Below are positions 42,734 through 51,183 of a DNA stretch of 64,000 nucleotides, one piece after another (the first letter of the stretch is position 1; each line of letters starts with the position of its first letter). The DNA is from Bacteroidota bacterium (lineage in GTDB: Bacteria > Bacteroidota > Bacteroidia > UKL13-3), in assembly GCA_027488905.1 (NCBI GenBank), contig JAIYAT010000007.1:186001-250000 (forward strand), given 5' to 3'. A program made the position numbers and the translations under genes. The notes below the pieces were generated by a model, which worked only from the letters and a program-made list of their open reading frames with translations, did no database searches and was not told where the DNA came from.

Positions 42734-43501
42734 TTGTTTTTCTTTGCCCTATTGAAATCAATAACAACCCTATTTCTGCTCTTCATACTTGGTTTTGGTT
42801 CAGCCCAAACCCAAGCCCAACAAGTGCCTACTGGCTTTTTGCTACGTGGCTACATTCTAGGTGCCGATACCACCAACACCATTCCTTTGGCCAATATTCT
42901 TAAAAAACCTTCTGGGGAGCGCTACATTAGCAATAGGTTTGGCGCTTTTGGTATTCGTGTGCAAGAAGATGATACACTTGTATTTTCTGTGATTGGCTAC
43001 CAAAATTACATATTGCCTGTGAAGAAATATGTGGTTAATAACCTCACAGACCCCATTCGCGTGCGCATGAAATCTACGGTGTACAAACTCAAAGAAGCCG
43101 AGGTAAACTATAACCAAAAGAAAAGAGACAGTGTGGCTCGTGCTGCCGCAAAAATCTTAAAAACCAGTCCAGTTTTAAATGATTATAACCACCAGCGCTC
43201 TTGGATTCTTGGGTATACCGGTGCACCCCTCAGCGATTTGCTCTCGCAAGGCAGTTCGAGGTTAGCCCAATATCAAAAAATTGAGCGCTTGCGTGCCTTG
43301 TATTATGAACAAGAAATGGTTGACCATAAATACACCGATGATTTGGTGATAAGAGCCACGGGTATTCAAGCCAAACGGGTGGCCGAGTTCAAGAAGTTTT
43401 GCAACCTGCCGCATTATTTTATCCTCAATTCTAATGATTATGATTTGGTGTTAGCTATTAGGAACTGTTACGAAGACTTCAAAAAAACAGTTCCAAAGTA
43501 A
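42734..43501 (+). CDS. Secreted CarboxypepD_reg-like protein
   Basis: About 255 residues. The signal peptide (SITTLFLLFILGFGSAQTQAQ) and the beta-sandwich (~30-110: GFLLRGYILGADTTNTIPLANILKKPSG ... DDTLVFSVIGYQNYILPV) match carboxypeptidase-regulatory-like secreted proteins of Bacteroidota. A helical C-terminus follows. No ATG lies in frame; the TTG at 42734 is the earliest start. An ATG at 42709 is in another frame and stops quickly, so the 5' end may contain a frame problem. It is divergent from the VIT gene. Confidence 0.7.
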   Translation: MFFFALLKSITTLFLLFILGFGSAQTQAQQVPTGFLLRGYILGADTTNTIPLANILKKPSGERYISNRFGAFGIRVQEDDTLVFSVIGYQNYILPVKKYVVNNLTDPIRVRMKSTVYKLKEAEVNYNQKKRDSVARAAAKILKTSPVLNDYNHQRSWILGYTGAPLSDLLSQGSSRLAQYQKIERLRALYYEQEMVDHKYTDDLVIRATGIQAKRVAEFKKFCNLPHYFILNSNDYDLVLAIRNCYEDFKKTVPK

Positions 43502-43575
43502 AATTTAAACATTTGTTAACCAAATAGTTCTTGTATTTTAATTTTGAGTTCGTAGCTTTATAAAAACAAAAAGCA

Positions 43576-44049
43576 ATGGACTGGAGAAAATTCAACGGAG
43601 AAAAAATCAAACAGGAAATAGACCTGGAGGTTGAGCAAATTATCCTCAAAGAAAAAGAAGCTGGCCATAAGTTAAAAGTTTGTATTGGCACAGATTCACA
43701 AGTAACAGGAGGGGTAACCGAGTATGCTACAGTAATTGTTTTTGTGCGTCCAAAGCATGGCGGTTTTATGCTTATATCAAGCGAAAGAACCAAACAAAAA
43801 TATACCCTCAAAGAAAGAATGATTGAAGAGGTAAGCAGGTCAATTCAAATTGCGTATAGAATTTGTCCTTTGCTAGATAAGCATGAGGTAGATTTAGAAG
43901 TTCATGCCGATATTAATACCAATCCACAATTTAAATCTAACTCTGCTTTGAGCGATGCCATGGGTTATATTTTGGGAATGGGATTTGTGTTCAAGGCCAA
44001 GCCAGATGCCTTTGCCAGCAGTTATTGTGCGAATAAAATTGTGCATTAA
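43576..44049 (+). CDS. YkuK/DUF458 RNase H-like protein
   Basis: 157 residues. KVCIGTDSQVTGGVTEYATVIVFVRPKHGG (~38-67), VDLEVHADINTNPQFKSNSALSDAMGYILGMGF (~115-147) and the final FASSYCANKIV match the YkuK/DUF458 family, which adopts an RNase H-like fold with conserved Asp residues. Its substrate is unknown. Full length. Confidence 0.85.
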   Translation: MDWRKFNGEKIKQEIDLEVEQIILKEKEAGHKLKVCIGTDSQVTGGVTEYATVIVFVRPKHGGFMLISSERTKQKYTLKERMIEEVSRSIQIAYRICPLLDKHEVDLEVHADINTNPQFKSNSALSDAMGYILGMGFVFKAKPDAFASSYCANKIVH

Positions 44050-44061
44050 TAGGTTTGAACC

Positions 44062-44069
44062 TACCTTTG
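44062..44069 (+). promoter_or_regulatory. Bacteroidota -7 element (TAnnTTTG)
   Basis: tacctttg lies 7 bp before the ATG at 44077, implying a leaderless or very short 5' UTR. It follows directly after a GGTTTGAACC word (44052-44061). Confidence 0.55.
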
Positions 44070-44076
44070 CAATTGC

Positions 44077-44481
44077 ATGTTAAAAGATATTAAGCAAGAA
44101 AGTTATGAAGGCGTAGCGGTTGCAGTGGTGCACGAGCTAAACGATGAAATGGAAATGGTTTGGAATGTATATGCCATTAATTATACCCAGCACCTAATGT
44201 ATGGCGTTTTGGTAAGTAGCAAAGGATATGGCATTATTGATGGAGAAGAAAAGAAGACTAGCGCACTTAGGCATTTTTTAGATGAAATTCCAGCGTTGAG
44301 TTATGTCAAAATAGAGCCAATTCAAGCAGAGTTGTTTTTGATAAGCAATGAGTATTGGATGAGTTATTATATTCAAGATAAAATCTATGAACGCAAATAT
44401 GTGTTCGAGCCCAATAGCATTGCCGAAGAGAACTTAGAAACAGTTAGTTTGCTTAACAAGCCAGGGATATTGCTTTTGTAG
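44077..44481 (+). CDS. Conserved Bacteroidota hypothetical protein
   Basis: 134 residues. VAVAVVHELNDEMEMVWNVYAINYTQHLMYGVLVSSKGYG (~13-52) and FLDEIPALSYVKIEPIQAELFLISNEYWMSYYI (~67-99) form an alpha/beta domain of a conserved but uncharacterised family, sometimes labelled by proximity to tRNA-synthetase genes. It has a TAnnTTTG element directly upstream. The end overlaps the 3' end of the convergent DUF5329 gene by 29 bp. Confidence 0.7.
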   Translation: MLKDIKQESYEGVAVAVVHELNDEMEMVWNVYAINYTQHLMYGVLVSSKGYGIIDGEEKKTSALRHFLDEIPALSYVKIEPIQAELFLISNEYWMSYYIQDKIYERKYVFEPNSIAEENLETVSLLNKPGILLL

Positions 44482-44908
44482 GGTTAAGCAGATAATTCGG
44501 TTTGAACCCAACTTTGCCTGATTCAAGTTTTTTAAGCTCATAATAGAGTACATCTCTAACAGGCATAATCATTCCATTAGGAAACTTTATCTTATAAGCT
44601 TCACCGCTCATGCTACTTTTGGAGGCGATATAATCTATAAATTCTTTAGCTGTTTTAACTCGCTTTCCTGCCTTTTCGCGCTTCATGCGAAGGTGCTTGG
44701 CGGCATCTATGGCATTGTATTCAGAACCATTTCTAATGAATATTACATTAGATTTTTCAATGTATTGAATCAAATGATTTATTTTTTGTTCTTCAGTTAG
44801 CGTTGTACTTTGACGTGGACCACCAATGCCAAAACCATATAAAGAATGTGTTAAAAGTAATAAAACAATTCCTATTTGGGTCTTCAAATATTTAGTTGTT
44901 AAAGCCAT
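44453..44908 (-). CDS. DUF5329-family secreted protein
   Basis: 151 residues with a signal peptide (TQIGIVLLLLTHSLYGFG). The core IEKSNVIFIRNGSEYNAIDAAKHLRMKREKAGKRVKTAKEFIDYIASKSSMSGEAYKIKFPNG matches DUF5329 (FIRNG, AA.H...K, AFI.Y.A.KSS.SG). Function unknown; likely periplasmic. It is convergent with the preceding gene. Confidence 0.82.
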   Translation of the reverse strand: MALTTKYLKTQIGIVLLLLTHSLYGFGIGGPRQSTTLTEEQKINHLIQYIEKSNVIFIRNGSEYNAIDAAKHLRMKREKAGKRVKTAKEFIDYIASKSSMSGEAYKIKFPNGMIMPVRDVLYYELKKLESGKVGFKPNYLLNPTKAISLAC

Positions 44909-45123
44909 GTCTTATTTAGATGAGTTATATTCCAAAGCAAGATATTCATTTATGTTGAACCTAAATTAAGTTGCCAAGAAATACATGGTATTACAAGTCG
45001 GTTTAAGATAGTGTTTGGGTATATTTTAAACTCAAATTAGCACTATCTATGTTTTATTATTTCATTTTATTTTTTAAGAGTCGTTTTTTTAATTTATTGA
45101 AAAACAAATTAATATGTTTTTAT
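44909..45123. other. Non-coding stretch before the palindrome-flanked ATPase gene
   Basis: No gene seen. It contains an 8-bp inverted repeat (agatagtg 45006-45013, cactatct 45041-45048), with further inner pairing, that could fold as a hairpin. Function unknown. Confidence 0.4.
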
Positions 45124-45164
45124 TTTTTGACAAATACGGAATCTGATTCCGTATTTGTCAAAAA
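45124..45164. repeat. 41-bp perfect palindrome, left of DUF4143 gene
   Basis: Two 20-bp complementary arms (from tttttgacaaatacggaatc) around a single T. The central 37 bp recur identically at 46358-46394. It ends 4 bp before the -7 element of the downstream gene, so it overlaps the -33 region. Confidence 0.9.
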
Positions 45165-45168
45165 TATA

Positions 45169-45176
45169 TAACTTTG
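45169..45176 (+). promoter_or_regulatory. Bacteroidota -7 element (TAnnTTTG)
   Basis: taactttg, 4 bp before the ATG (45181) of the DUF4143 ATPase. The long palindrome directly upstream would act as an operator over this promoter. Confidence 0.55.
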
Positions 45177-45180
45177 TATT

Positions 45181-46341
45181 ATGATAGTAAGAGTTGCTTC
45201 AAGTAAAATAAAATACCTAGCGAAAAAGTTTCCAGCAGTTGGTTTATTAGGTCCAAGGCAATCTGGTAAAACTACCTTAGCTAGGGAATTATTTCCTAAG
45301 AAACCCTATATAAGCTTCGAAAATCAGGATAATATTTTATTAGCTACAAAAGATCCAAGGGCATTTTTGAACCAATATAAAACAGGGGCAATTTTTGATG
45401 AAATACAACGTGTTCCGCAGCTCCTATCTTATATGCAAGGCGTAATAGATGATCAGCCAAATAAAGTAGGATTATTCATTATCACAGGTTCACAAAATTT
45501 ATTATTACTAGAAAGTGTGTCTCAAACCTTGGCAGGTAGGATTGCTTTTATTCATTTATTGCCGTTTAGTTTTACAGAATTAGAAGCAAGTAAGTATGGC
45601 CCAATTTCATTAAACAAATTGATTCTAAATGGTGGTTACCCGCGCTTATATGATAAGAAAATTAAGCCAGTAGATTATTATCCAAATTATCTTTTAACCT
45701 ATGTAGAAAGAGACGTTAGGCAAATTAAAAATATTACTAACCTAGCGATGTTTCAAAGGTTTTTAAAAGTTTGTGCTTCGCGAGTGGGCCAGGAAGTAAA
45801 CTACACCTCCATTGGAAATGATACAGGAGTTGACCAAAAAACAATCCTAAGTTGGTTTGGAATTTTGGAAGCCAGCTTTATTGCCTTTCGTTTACAACCA
45901 TTTTATAATAACCTTGGTAAGCGATTGACACAAATGCCAAAGCTTTATTTTTACGATACTGGATTGTGTTGCTCCTTGTTAGAGTTTGAAACAGAATCGC
46001 ATGTTAATACACATCCATTGAGAGGAGCTTTGTTCGAAAATTTGATTATTCTGGAGTTACTTAAGACTAGGTTCAACAATGGTCAACGTAGTAACTTGTT
46101 TTATTGGAGAGACCGCACAGGTAACGAAATAGACGTATTATTAGATCAGTCTGGGCAGGTAGTACCAATTGAAATAAAAACAGCTGCCACTTTTACCACC
46201 GACTTTGTAAAGGGGATTAACTACTGGAAAAAAATTAATCCGGAAGTTAGAAATGCTTATGTGGTCTACACGGGCAAAAACAATGCTTTAGAGAATACCC
46301 AAATTTTAAATTGGAAGGATATCGATGCAATTAAGAATTAG
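45181..46341 (+). CDS. AAA_14/DUF4143 ATPase
   Basis: 386 residues. Walker A LGPRQSGKTTLAREL (~23-37), Walker B-like GAIFDEIQRVP (~69-80), sensor GSQNLLLLE, then the DUF4143 C-terminal domain with RDRTGNEIDVLLDQ and VPIEIKTA (~320-355, a PD-(D/E)xK-like DxD...ExK pattern). These proteins are widespread in Bacteroidota; their role is unresolved (defence, regulation or mobile cassette have been considered). This copy is bounded by two identical palindromes. Confidence 0.85.
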   Translation: MIVRVASSKIKYLAKKFPAVGLLGPRQSGKTTLARELFPKKPYISFENQDNILLATKDPRAFLNQYKTGAIFDEIQRVPQLLSYMQGVIDDQPNKVGLFIITGSQNLLLLESVSQTLAGRIAFIHLLPFSFTELEASKYGPISLNKLILNGGYPRLYDKKIKPVDYYPNYLLTYVERDVRQIKNITNLAMFQRFLKVCASRVGQEVNYTSIGNDTGVDQKTILSWFGILEASFIAFRLQPFYNNLGKRLTQMPKLYFYDTGLCCSLLEFETESHVNTHPLRGALFENLIILELLKTRFNNGQRSNLFYWRDRTGNEIDVLLDQSGQVVPIEIKTAATFTTDFVKGINYWKKINPEVRNAYVVYTGKNNALENTQILNWKDIDAIKN

Positions 46342-46355
46342 TGTTTAGATATTGT

Positions 46356-46396
46356 TATTTGACAAATACGGAATCTGATTCCGTATTTGTCAAATA
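46356..46396. repeat. 41-bp perfect palindrome, right of DUF4143 gene
   Basis: Same 37-bp centre as the left copy, with the two outermost base pairs differing (at instead of tt). It starts 15 bp after the ATPase stop codon. Together the two copies delimit a cassette of 1273 bp. Confidence 0.9.
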
Positions 46397-46492
46397 GGCT
46401 TAAATAATCATCCGAGTTGATACTTATCATTTAGTATCGACTAAACTTGATTCCAAAGAATTCTTTCGAAATCTTTCCAGCTTGGTTCAAGC

Positions 46493-46530
46493 CAAAAAAA
46501 AGAGACTCTCCGATTGGAAAGTCTCTTTTT
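46493..46530. terminator. Terminator downstream of rpsU (bidirectional)
   Basis: agagact (46501-46507) pairs with agtctct (46520-46526), with A-run on one side and T-run on the other. It serves rpsU on the minus strand and could also stop plus-strand transcription. Confidence 0.85.
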
Positions 46531-46550
46531 ATAATTAAAACCAAAAGCAA

Positions 46551-46745
46551 TTAAGCTTGTGATTGTTGTTGCATTTTAAGCTTGTAGGCGGCACGGATCT
46601 TTTGCTGACGCATGGCAATACAGCCTTTTGTAAATGCTTGACGCGCGCGAAGTTCTTTAACTACGCCCGTTTTCTCGAATTTCTTTTTGAATTTCTTCAA
46701 AGCTCTATCGAGTGATTCATTTTCTTTAACGCTAATATGGATCAT
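46551..46745 (-). CDS. rpsU: 30S ribosomal protein bS21
   Basis: 64 residues: MIHISVKENESLDRALKKFKKKFEKTGVV then RARQAFTKGCIAMRQQKIRAAYKLK, the typical bS21 with a basic tail. It sits near the anti-Shine-Dalgarno end of 16S rRNA. The upstream minus-strand AAAGGAGGTG (46753-46762) is a ten-base match to the anti-SD, seven bases from the ATG. In Bacteroidota the anti-SD is masked with bS21's help, and rpsU keeping a strong SD fits autoregulation by bS21. Confidence 0.95.
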   Translation of the reverse strand: MIHISVKENESLDRALKKFKKKFEKTGVVKELRARQAFTKGCIAMRQQKIRAAYKLKMQQQSQA

Positions 46746-46752
46746 AATTGTG

Positions 46753-46762
46753 CACCTCCTTT
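46753..46762 (-). promoter_or_regulatory. Strong Shine-Dalgarno of rpsU
   Basis: AAAGGAGGTG on the minus strand is fully complementary to the 16S 3' end. Such sequences are rare upstream of other genes in this window, so it decides the start and probably regulates bS21 production. Confidence 0.9.
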
Positions 46763-46841
46763 CCTTCAGATTTTCCTTTTTAAGGACTGCAAAAGTAGCT
46801 TATTTTGACTCTAAAGCAAATATTTCTAAATCTAAACAATA

Positions 46842-47864
46842 TTAAATTGAGGATTCTTCGATTTCATTTGACACCAAAACCACCTCGCCATACACCACTG
46901 GCTTATAAACCATGGCCGTTTTTCCTACCACATATCCGCCAATTTTGCTCATGGCCCATGGGTAGTAAAAGCCAATTGTAACTACAATCAATAGCATTTG
47001 TACCAAATAAAAAACATAATCCTTTTGGTGGTTTGCTTCATACTCAAATGTGTAAATGCCTGTGGCACTGTCTGCAAGGGTTTCATTGATAAAGCGTTCA
47101 GCCATTTTGCTAAATGCCATCGGAAAATAAAAGCCCAAAGTAATTAGGGTTAAAAACAACTGGATAGCAATAAACTTTACTGAAGGCCAAAATTCAGATT
47201 TAACTTCAAAATCATAATAGCCATATACTACATCAGCACGCCACTTGTAAGAAAAATAAAAGAAAGGGATGAAAAGGAAATAAGTTATGATTTGTATAAA
47301 TACTTGCAAAACTATAATCGCTGAGCCTCCATTTGCCAGATTAGTTTCAAATAAATCGGCCATTAAAAAGGCTATCAAACCAATTCCAATGGAGGGTAAA
47401 ATCACCCATTTTAAGAAAATAATAAACAAGGCACCACCAGTTCCTTTAAAATCAAAGTTTTGCCCCTTATAACTGGTTCCGTTTGTAAAATAACTCATAA
47501 GTAACTGTATAAACCAAGGAACATAAATACCTATACTCATAACTGAAAAGACGATTCCCAAAATAACCACTCCTAAAAAAGAGCCAAATCGCATTTTTGT
47601 TTTGAGTGATTCTTCTCTAAAGGATAAACCTTGTATGCTCAATTTTATAATTTGAAAATAAAAAAAACAATAACCGATAAACGTTAAAAAGCCTACCCAA
47701 CCTATATGTTGCTGCACAATGCCCAAAATAGAAGTAGGATCTTCAATTTTAAAATATTGTAGAAAAAAACTTAGATAAGGCAAAAGCAGTAAGGCTAAAA
47801 ACAAAAACCAATAGGGCACCAACTTATTCGGGTTCAAATTGTATGATAAATACTCCTTCTGCAT
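46842..47864 (-). CDS. DUF898 (YjgN-like) membrane protein
   Basis: 340 residues with about eight helices. The typical repeated DUF898 signature is seen in NFDFKGTGGALFIIFLKWVILPSIGIG, and the aromatic/Pro strings (YFPMAFSKMAERFINETL, YYPWAMSKIGGYVVG) at the helix ends. Function unknown; an inner-membrane transporter-like role has been suggested for the family. It is the last gene of a seven-gene minus-strand operon (spacing 1-16 bp or overlaps). Confidence 0.82.
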   Translation of the reverse strand: MQKEYLSYNLNPNKLVPYWFLFLALLLLPYLSFFLQYFKIEDPTSILGIVQQHIGWVGFLTFIGYCFFYFQIIKLSIQGLSFREESLKTKMRFGSFLGVVILGIVFSVMSIGIYVPWFIQLLMSYFTNGTSYKGQNFDFKGTGGALFIIFLKWVILPSIGIGLIAFLMADLFETNLANGGSAIIVLQVFIQIITYFLFIPFFYFSYKWRADVVYGYYDFEVKSEFWPSVKFIAIQLFLTLITLGFYFPMAFSKMAERFINETLADSATGIYTFEYEANHQKDYVFYLVQMLLIVVTIGFYYPWAMSKIGGYVVGKTAMVYKPVVYGEVVLVSNEIEESSI

Positions 47865-47871
47865 AGCTAAA

Positions 47872-48996
47872 TTATATTTCTAATAAGGTTTTAAGTAAGT
47901 AATCCCAAGTGAATTTTTGCTTTTCATCTGCCACTCCTTTTGCAAAATCTTCCTCTCGTTTATGCTCATAAAAATCAACTAAAGCCGCTGCTATTTCTGC
48001 TTCATTTTGCTCGCATACGTAACCCACTTTTTTCGCTGGCACAAGCTCTGCCAAACCACCAACATTAGTAACTAACATAGGTTTATCATAGAAATAAGCA
48101 ATTTGTGTTACCCCGCTTTGGGTAGCACTGGTATAGGTTTGAACCACCATATCGGCAGCCGAAAAGTATTTTCCAACTTCATTATTGGGTATAAAGTCAG
48201 TGCGTAATTCTATGGAATCCTCCAAATGTAATTCCTTTATTTGATCATGGTAGGGCTTAGCATCTTCATAAAATTCACCTGCAATAATAAGTTTTACATT
48301 GTATTTTTTCGGGTTGAACCGATGTAGGCTATTCAGTAATAATTGCAAGCCTTTGTATTTTCTAATGAACCCAAAAAAGAGCAAGTAATTGACATCTTCC
48401 TCTAAACCTAGTTCTTTTTTTGCTAAGTGTTTTTCCTCTTTTGGCCCAAACATGTCATACATAGGGTGTGGCACGTAAGCCACCTTTTTGTTTGGCTGTA
48501 AAGCTTTGGCTTGTTGTTGCACTTCTTTAGACATGGCTAGAAAGCCATTGCAACTATTTAAAAAATAATTGGTAAAGGGTTTATCAAAAAAACGCTTTTC
48601 GTGCGGAACAATATTATCTGTAATCGCAATCACTCTTGCGCCTGAACTTGCTATTTTTCTGGCTATAAAACCAAAGCTTGGCGCCATAAAACTCATCCAA
48701 TACCTAAACACCACCAAATCATATTTTTTTTTGGATAAGGCATTTCCTACGAGCCACCAATTCAGAGGATTTATGGAATTTATGCGCGAATGGATTAGGA
48801 TATCAATTGGTTGTGGGTCGCTAGAGAACTGCGTTTTGCCAGGAAACAAAATCTTGGGATACTGCAATGAAAAACTCAATATTTCACAGTCGAATCCGCT
48901 GTTGTTAAATTCTCTGCACAAGCGTTCATTATAGGTAGCTAAACCACCTCGCAAGGGCCAAGCCGGACCAACAATTAGTACTTTTTTTTTAGTCAT
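47872..48996 (-). CDS. Glycosyltransferase family 4
   Basis: 374 residues, GT-B type. The N-terminus has GPAWPLRGGLATYNERLCREF (the GG acceptor loop), the C-terminal Rossmann domain LLFFGFIRKYKGLQLLLNSL and the donor-site TYTSATQSGVTQIAYFYDKPMLVTNVGGLAELV. It transfers a sugar from a nucleotide donor, probably for a surface polysaccharide or glycolipid. It overlaps the following GT2 gene by 8 bp, so the two likely work in one pathway. Confidence 0.85.
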   Translation of the reverse strand: MTKKKVLIVGPAWPLRGGLATYNERLCREFNNSGFDCEILSFSLQYPKILFPGKTQFSSDPQPIDILIHSRINSINPLNWWLVGNALSKKKYDLVVFRYWMSFMAPSFGFIARKIASSGARVIAITDNIVPHEKRFFDKPFTNYFLNSCNGFLAMSKEVQQQAKALQPNKKVAYVPHPMYDMFGPKEEKHLAKKELGLEEDVNYLLFFGFIRKYKGLQLLLNSLHRFNPKKYNVKLIIAGEFYEDAKPYHDQIKELHLEDSIELRTDFIPNNEVGKYFSAADMVVQTYTSATQSGVTQIAYFYDKPMLVTNVGGLAELVPAKKVGYVCEQNEAEIAAALVDFYEHKREEDFAKGVADEKQKFTWDYLLKTLLEI

Positions 48997-49969
48997 TTAA
49001 GCCAATCTTTTTGGTGATACCATAAATGTTTCTTTCTGTTGCATTTCTAGAAATCATTTCACCAATAAAGCCAGCTAAGAACAATTGAACCCCAATAATT
49101 AAGGCCACTAAACAAAGGAAGAAAACGGGTTGCTCCGTAATATTTCTGGGTAAGGTGTCTCCATTATATACATGCACTAATTTGTCTATACCGATGGTTA
49201 AGGCGCCAATAAAACCCAAGATAAACATAATGGTTCCCCAAACACCAAAAAAATGCATGGGTTTTTTGCCAAATTTAGAAACGAAGAAAATGGTTAGTAA
49301 ATCTAAAAATCCATTTATAAACCTAGATATTCCTCCAAACTTGGTAGTTCCGTATTTGCGCGAGCGATGTTGAACTACTTTTTCACCAATTCTCTTAAAG
49401 CCTGCCCATTTTGCAATTACAGGGATATAGCGATGCATCTCGTTATATACTTCTATTGATTTTACTACATCTTGTTTGTAGGCTTTTAAGCCACAGTTAA
49501 AATCATGCAGATGAATGCCACTTATTTTGCGCGTAACATAATTGAAAAACTTGGTAGGAATGGTTTTCGAAATTGGGTCAAACCGTTTCTTTTTCCAGCC
49601 ACTTACTATGTCATAATTTTCTTCGGTGATAAGTCTGTATAACTCAGGAATTTCATCTGGACTATCCTGCATGTCTGCATCCATGGTTATCACAACATCT
49701 CCGCTTACAGCATGAAAACCTACATTTAAAGCTGCACTTTTGCCGTAATTTCTCCTAAACTTTATGGCTTTTATGTTAGGATTTCTTTGACTTTCTAGCT
49801 CAACAATTTTCCAAGAGTTATCTGTGCTGCCATCGTCTACTAAAATAATTTCATAGGTAAAATGGCTAGCAGCCATAACCCTTTCAATCCATTGAATGAG
49901 TTCTGGAATCGACTCATCCTCATTTAAAAAAGGTATAACTACAGATATTTGGTAAGGATTTAAACTCAT
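48989..49969 (-). CDS. Glycosyltransferase family 2 (DPM1/GtrB-like) with two membrane helices
   Basis: 326 residues. VVIPFLNEDESIPELIQWI, ILVDDGSTDNSW, VVITMDADMQDSPDEIPEL (DxD) and FNCGLKAYK identify a polyprenol-phosphate sugar transferase. Two C-terminal helices (~235-255 and ~270-290) anchor it. It probably makes a lipid-linked sugar donor. Tight coupling to the GT4 and DUF4199 genes, a common Bacteroidota arrangement. Confidence 0.9.
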   Translation of the reverse strand: MSLNPYQISVVIPFLNEDESIPELIQWIERVMAASHFTYEIILVDDGSTDNSWKIVELESQRNPNIKAIKFRRNYGKSAALNVGFHAVSGDVVITMDADMQDSPDEIPELYRLITEENYDIVSGWKKKRFDPISKTIPTKFFNYVTRKISGIHLHDFNCGLKAYKQDVVKSIEVYNEMHRYIPVIAKWAGFKRIGEKVVQHRSRKYGTTKFGGISRFINGFLDLLTIFFVSKFGKKPMHFFGVWGTIMFILGFIGALTIGIDKLVHVYNGDTLPRNITEQPVFFLCLVALIIGVQLFLAGFIGEMISRNATERNIYGITKKIGLND

Positions 49970-49971
49970 TC

Positions 49972-50514
49972 TTATAAATTTTTGTAAGCCGAATCAGGGT
50001 CTTCTTTTTTTGTAAATGCAGCAATAATTAAAGAAGCTATCAATCCAAAAATAAAACTACCTGCAATTCCACCCAATACAATATAAATAGGCTCACTCAT
50101 TTTCTTAAACATACTCAATGTACGTTCAATGTCTTCTTCTGATGAATTAGCTTCTATCATTTGTCTTTTAGCTTCATTCATTAAATTAGTAGCCATTTCT
50201 GGCGCTATATACAAATTAAAAATCAATTGATACAAGGCTAGAATAATGCCAGCTATTAATGAAATTAGCAATCCAATTCCCAAACCTTGGCCATAAGTGA
50301 TAAAGCCATTTAAATTTTGATTCCTATGCGCAAGTATGCCATAATTAATTGAACCAAATAAAGCCAACAAGCTTACTAATCCGCTTGCCCAGCCAGCTTT
50401 CATGGTAAGGTTAAAAATGTATAGGATCAATCCAAATCCTATTACTATGAGTGAGTAAACAATAGCAAACTTGGTTACAATTTGCCATTTGTTGGTTTTA
50501 AATTGTGGTTCCAT
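49972..50514 (-). CDS. DUF4199-family membrane protein
   Basis: 180 residues with four helices (about 15-33, 36-53, 73-93, 147-167). The segment FITYGQGLGIGLLISLIAGIILALYQLIFNLYIAPEM is the DUF4199 core. Function unknown; often next to GT2 genes in Bacteroidota. 2 bp from the GT2 gene, 1-bp overlap with its other neighbour. Confidence 0.85.
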   Translation of the reverse strand: MEPQFKTNKWQIVTKFAIVYSLIVIGFGLILYIFNLTMKAGWASGLVSLLALFGSINYGILAHRNQNLNGFITYGQGLGIGLLISLIAGIILALYQLIFNLYIAPEMATNLMNEAKRQMIEANSSEEDIERTLSMFKKMSEPIYIVLGGIAGSFIFGLIASLIIAAFTKKEDPDSAYKNL

Positions 50515-51182
50515 TAAGGTTTATAAAATGAAATTAATGAATGATAAATTGAAGTTTCAAATGCATCCAAACCTTGGCTTAAAGTTTCTACTTGAGAGGC
50601 ATCTTCAAGGTATTGGAAAAATAAAACAATAGGTACAAAATATTCTTTTAGACCAGTATCTTCTTTCACACTATCTTTTAGATTCCTTATACTGCTTAAA
50701 TCTGCATCCATTAAATCTTGATTCACAATTAAGCTTTCATAAATGCGGTATTCATTTTGAAACTCATCTTCTTCTACCAATAAAAACTCTGTTAAGAAAT
50801 CTTCTAAACCAATTTCAACTTCATTCTCATTTGCTTCTCCTATGTATAAAAATAGGTTTAGCATTTCTGAGCCCATGTCTAATGTCTTTTGCTCGATATG
50901 CTCCCATTCTGGAGAATCAAAATAATCTTCTATATGGGATTCTGCCGAAAGAAAATGCACCAAAAGTAAATCAAATAAAACATCTGCTAAGGGTTCAAAA
51001 CTTGCATTAGATGCTACCCAATTTTCTATCAATTTGGCTCGAACCAAAAAGTTTTCATCGTAATCTGCAATGATAGAAGTGATTTCTTTTTCTGCCGCCG
51101 CAGCTTTTTCAGAATTATAATTGCTAAGCAGAGATTTTAAGCTAGCAAGTACTGCCATTTGGTTGGGTTGGTGAATATTCAT
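50514..51182 (-). CDS. Uncharacterised acidic helical protein
   Basis: 222 residues, strongly acidic and helical (NEVEIGLEDFLTEFLLVEEDEFQ). No signal peptide or membrane segment. Position in the operon next to the dihydroorotase-like gene is the only clue. Unrecognised family. Confidence 0.65.
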   Translation of the reverse strand: MNIHQPNQMAVLASLKSLLSNYNSEKAAAAEKEITSIIADYDENFLVRAKLIENWVASNASFEPLADVLFDLLLVHFLSAESHIEDYFDSPEWEHIEQKTLDMGSEMLNLFLYIGEANENEVEIGLEDFLTEFLLVEEDEFQNEYRIYESLIVNQDLMDADLSSIRNLKDSVKEDTGLKEYFVPIVLFFQYLEDASQVETLSQGLDAFETSIYHSLISFYKP

Positions 51183-51183
51183 T

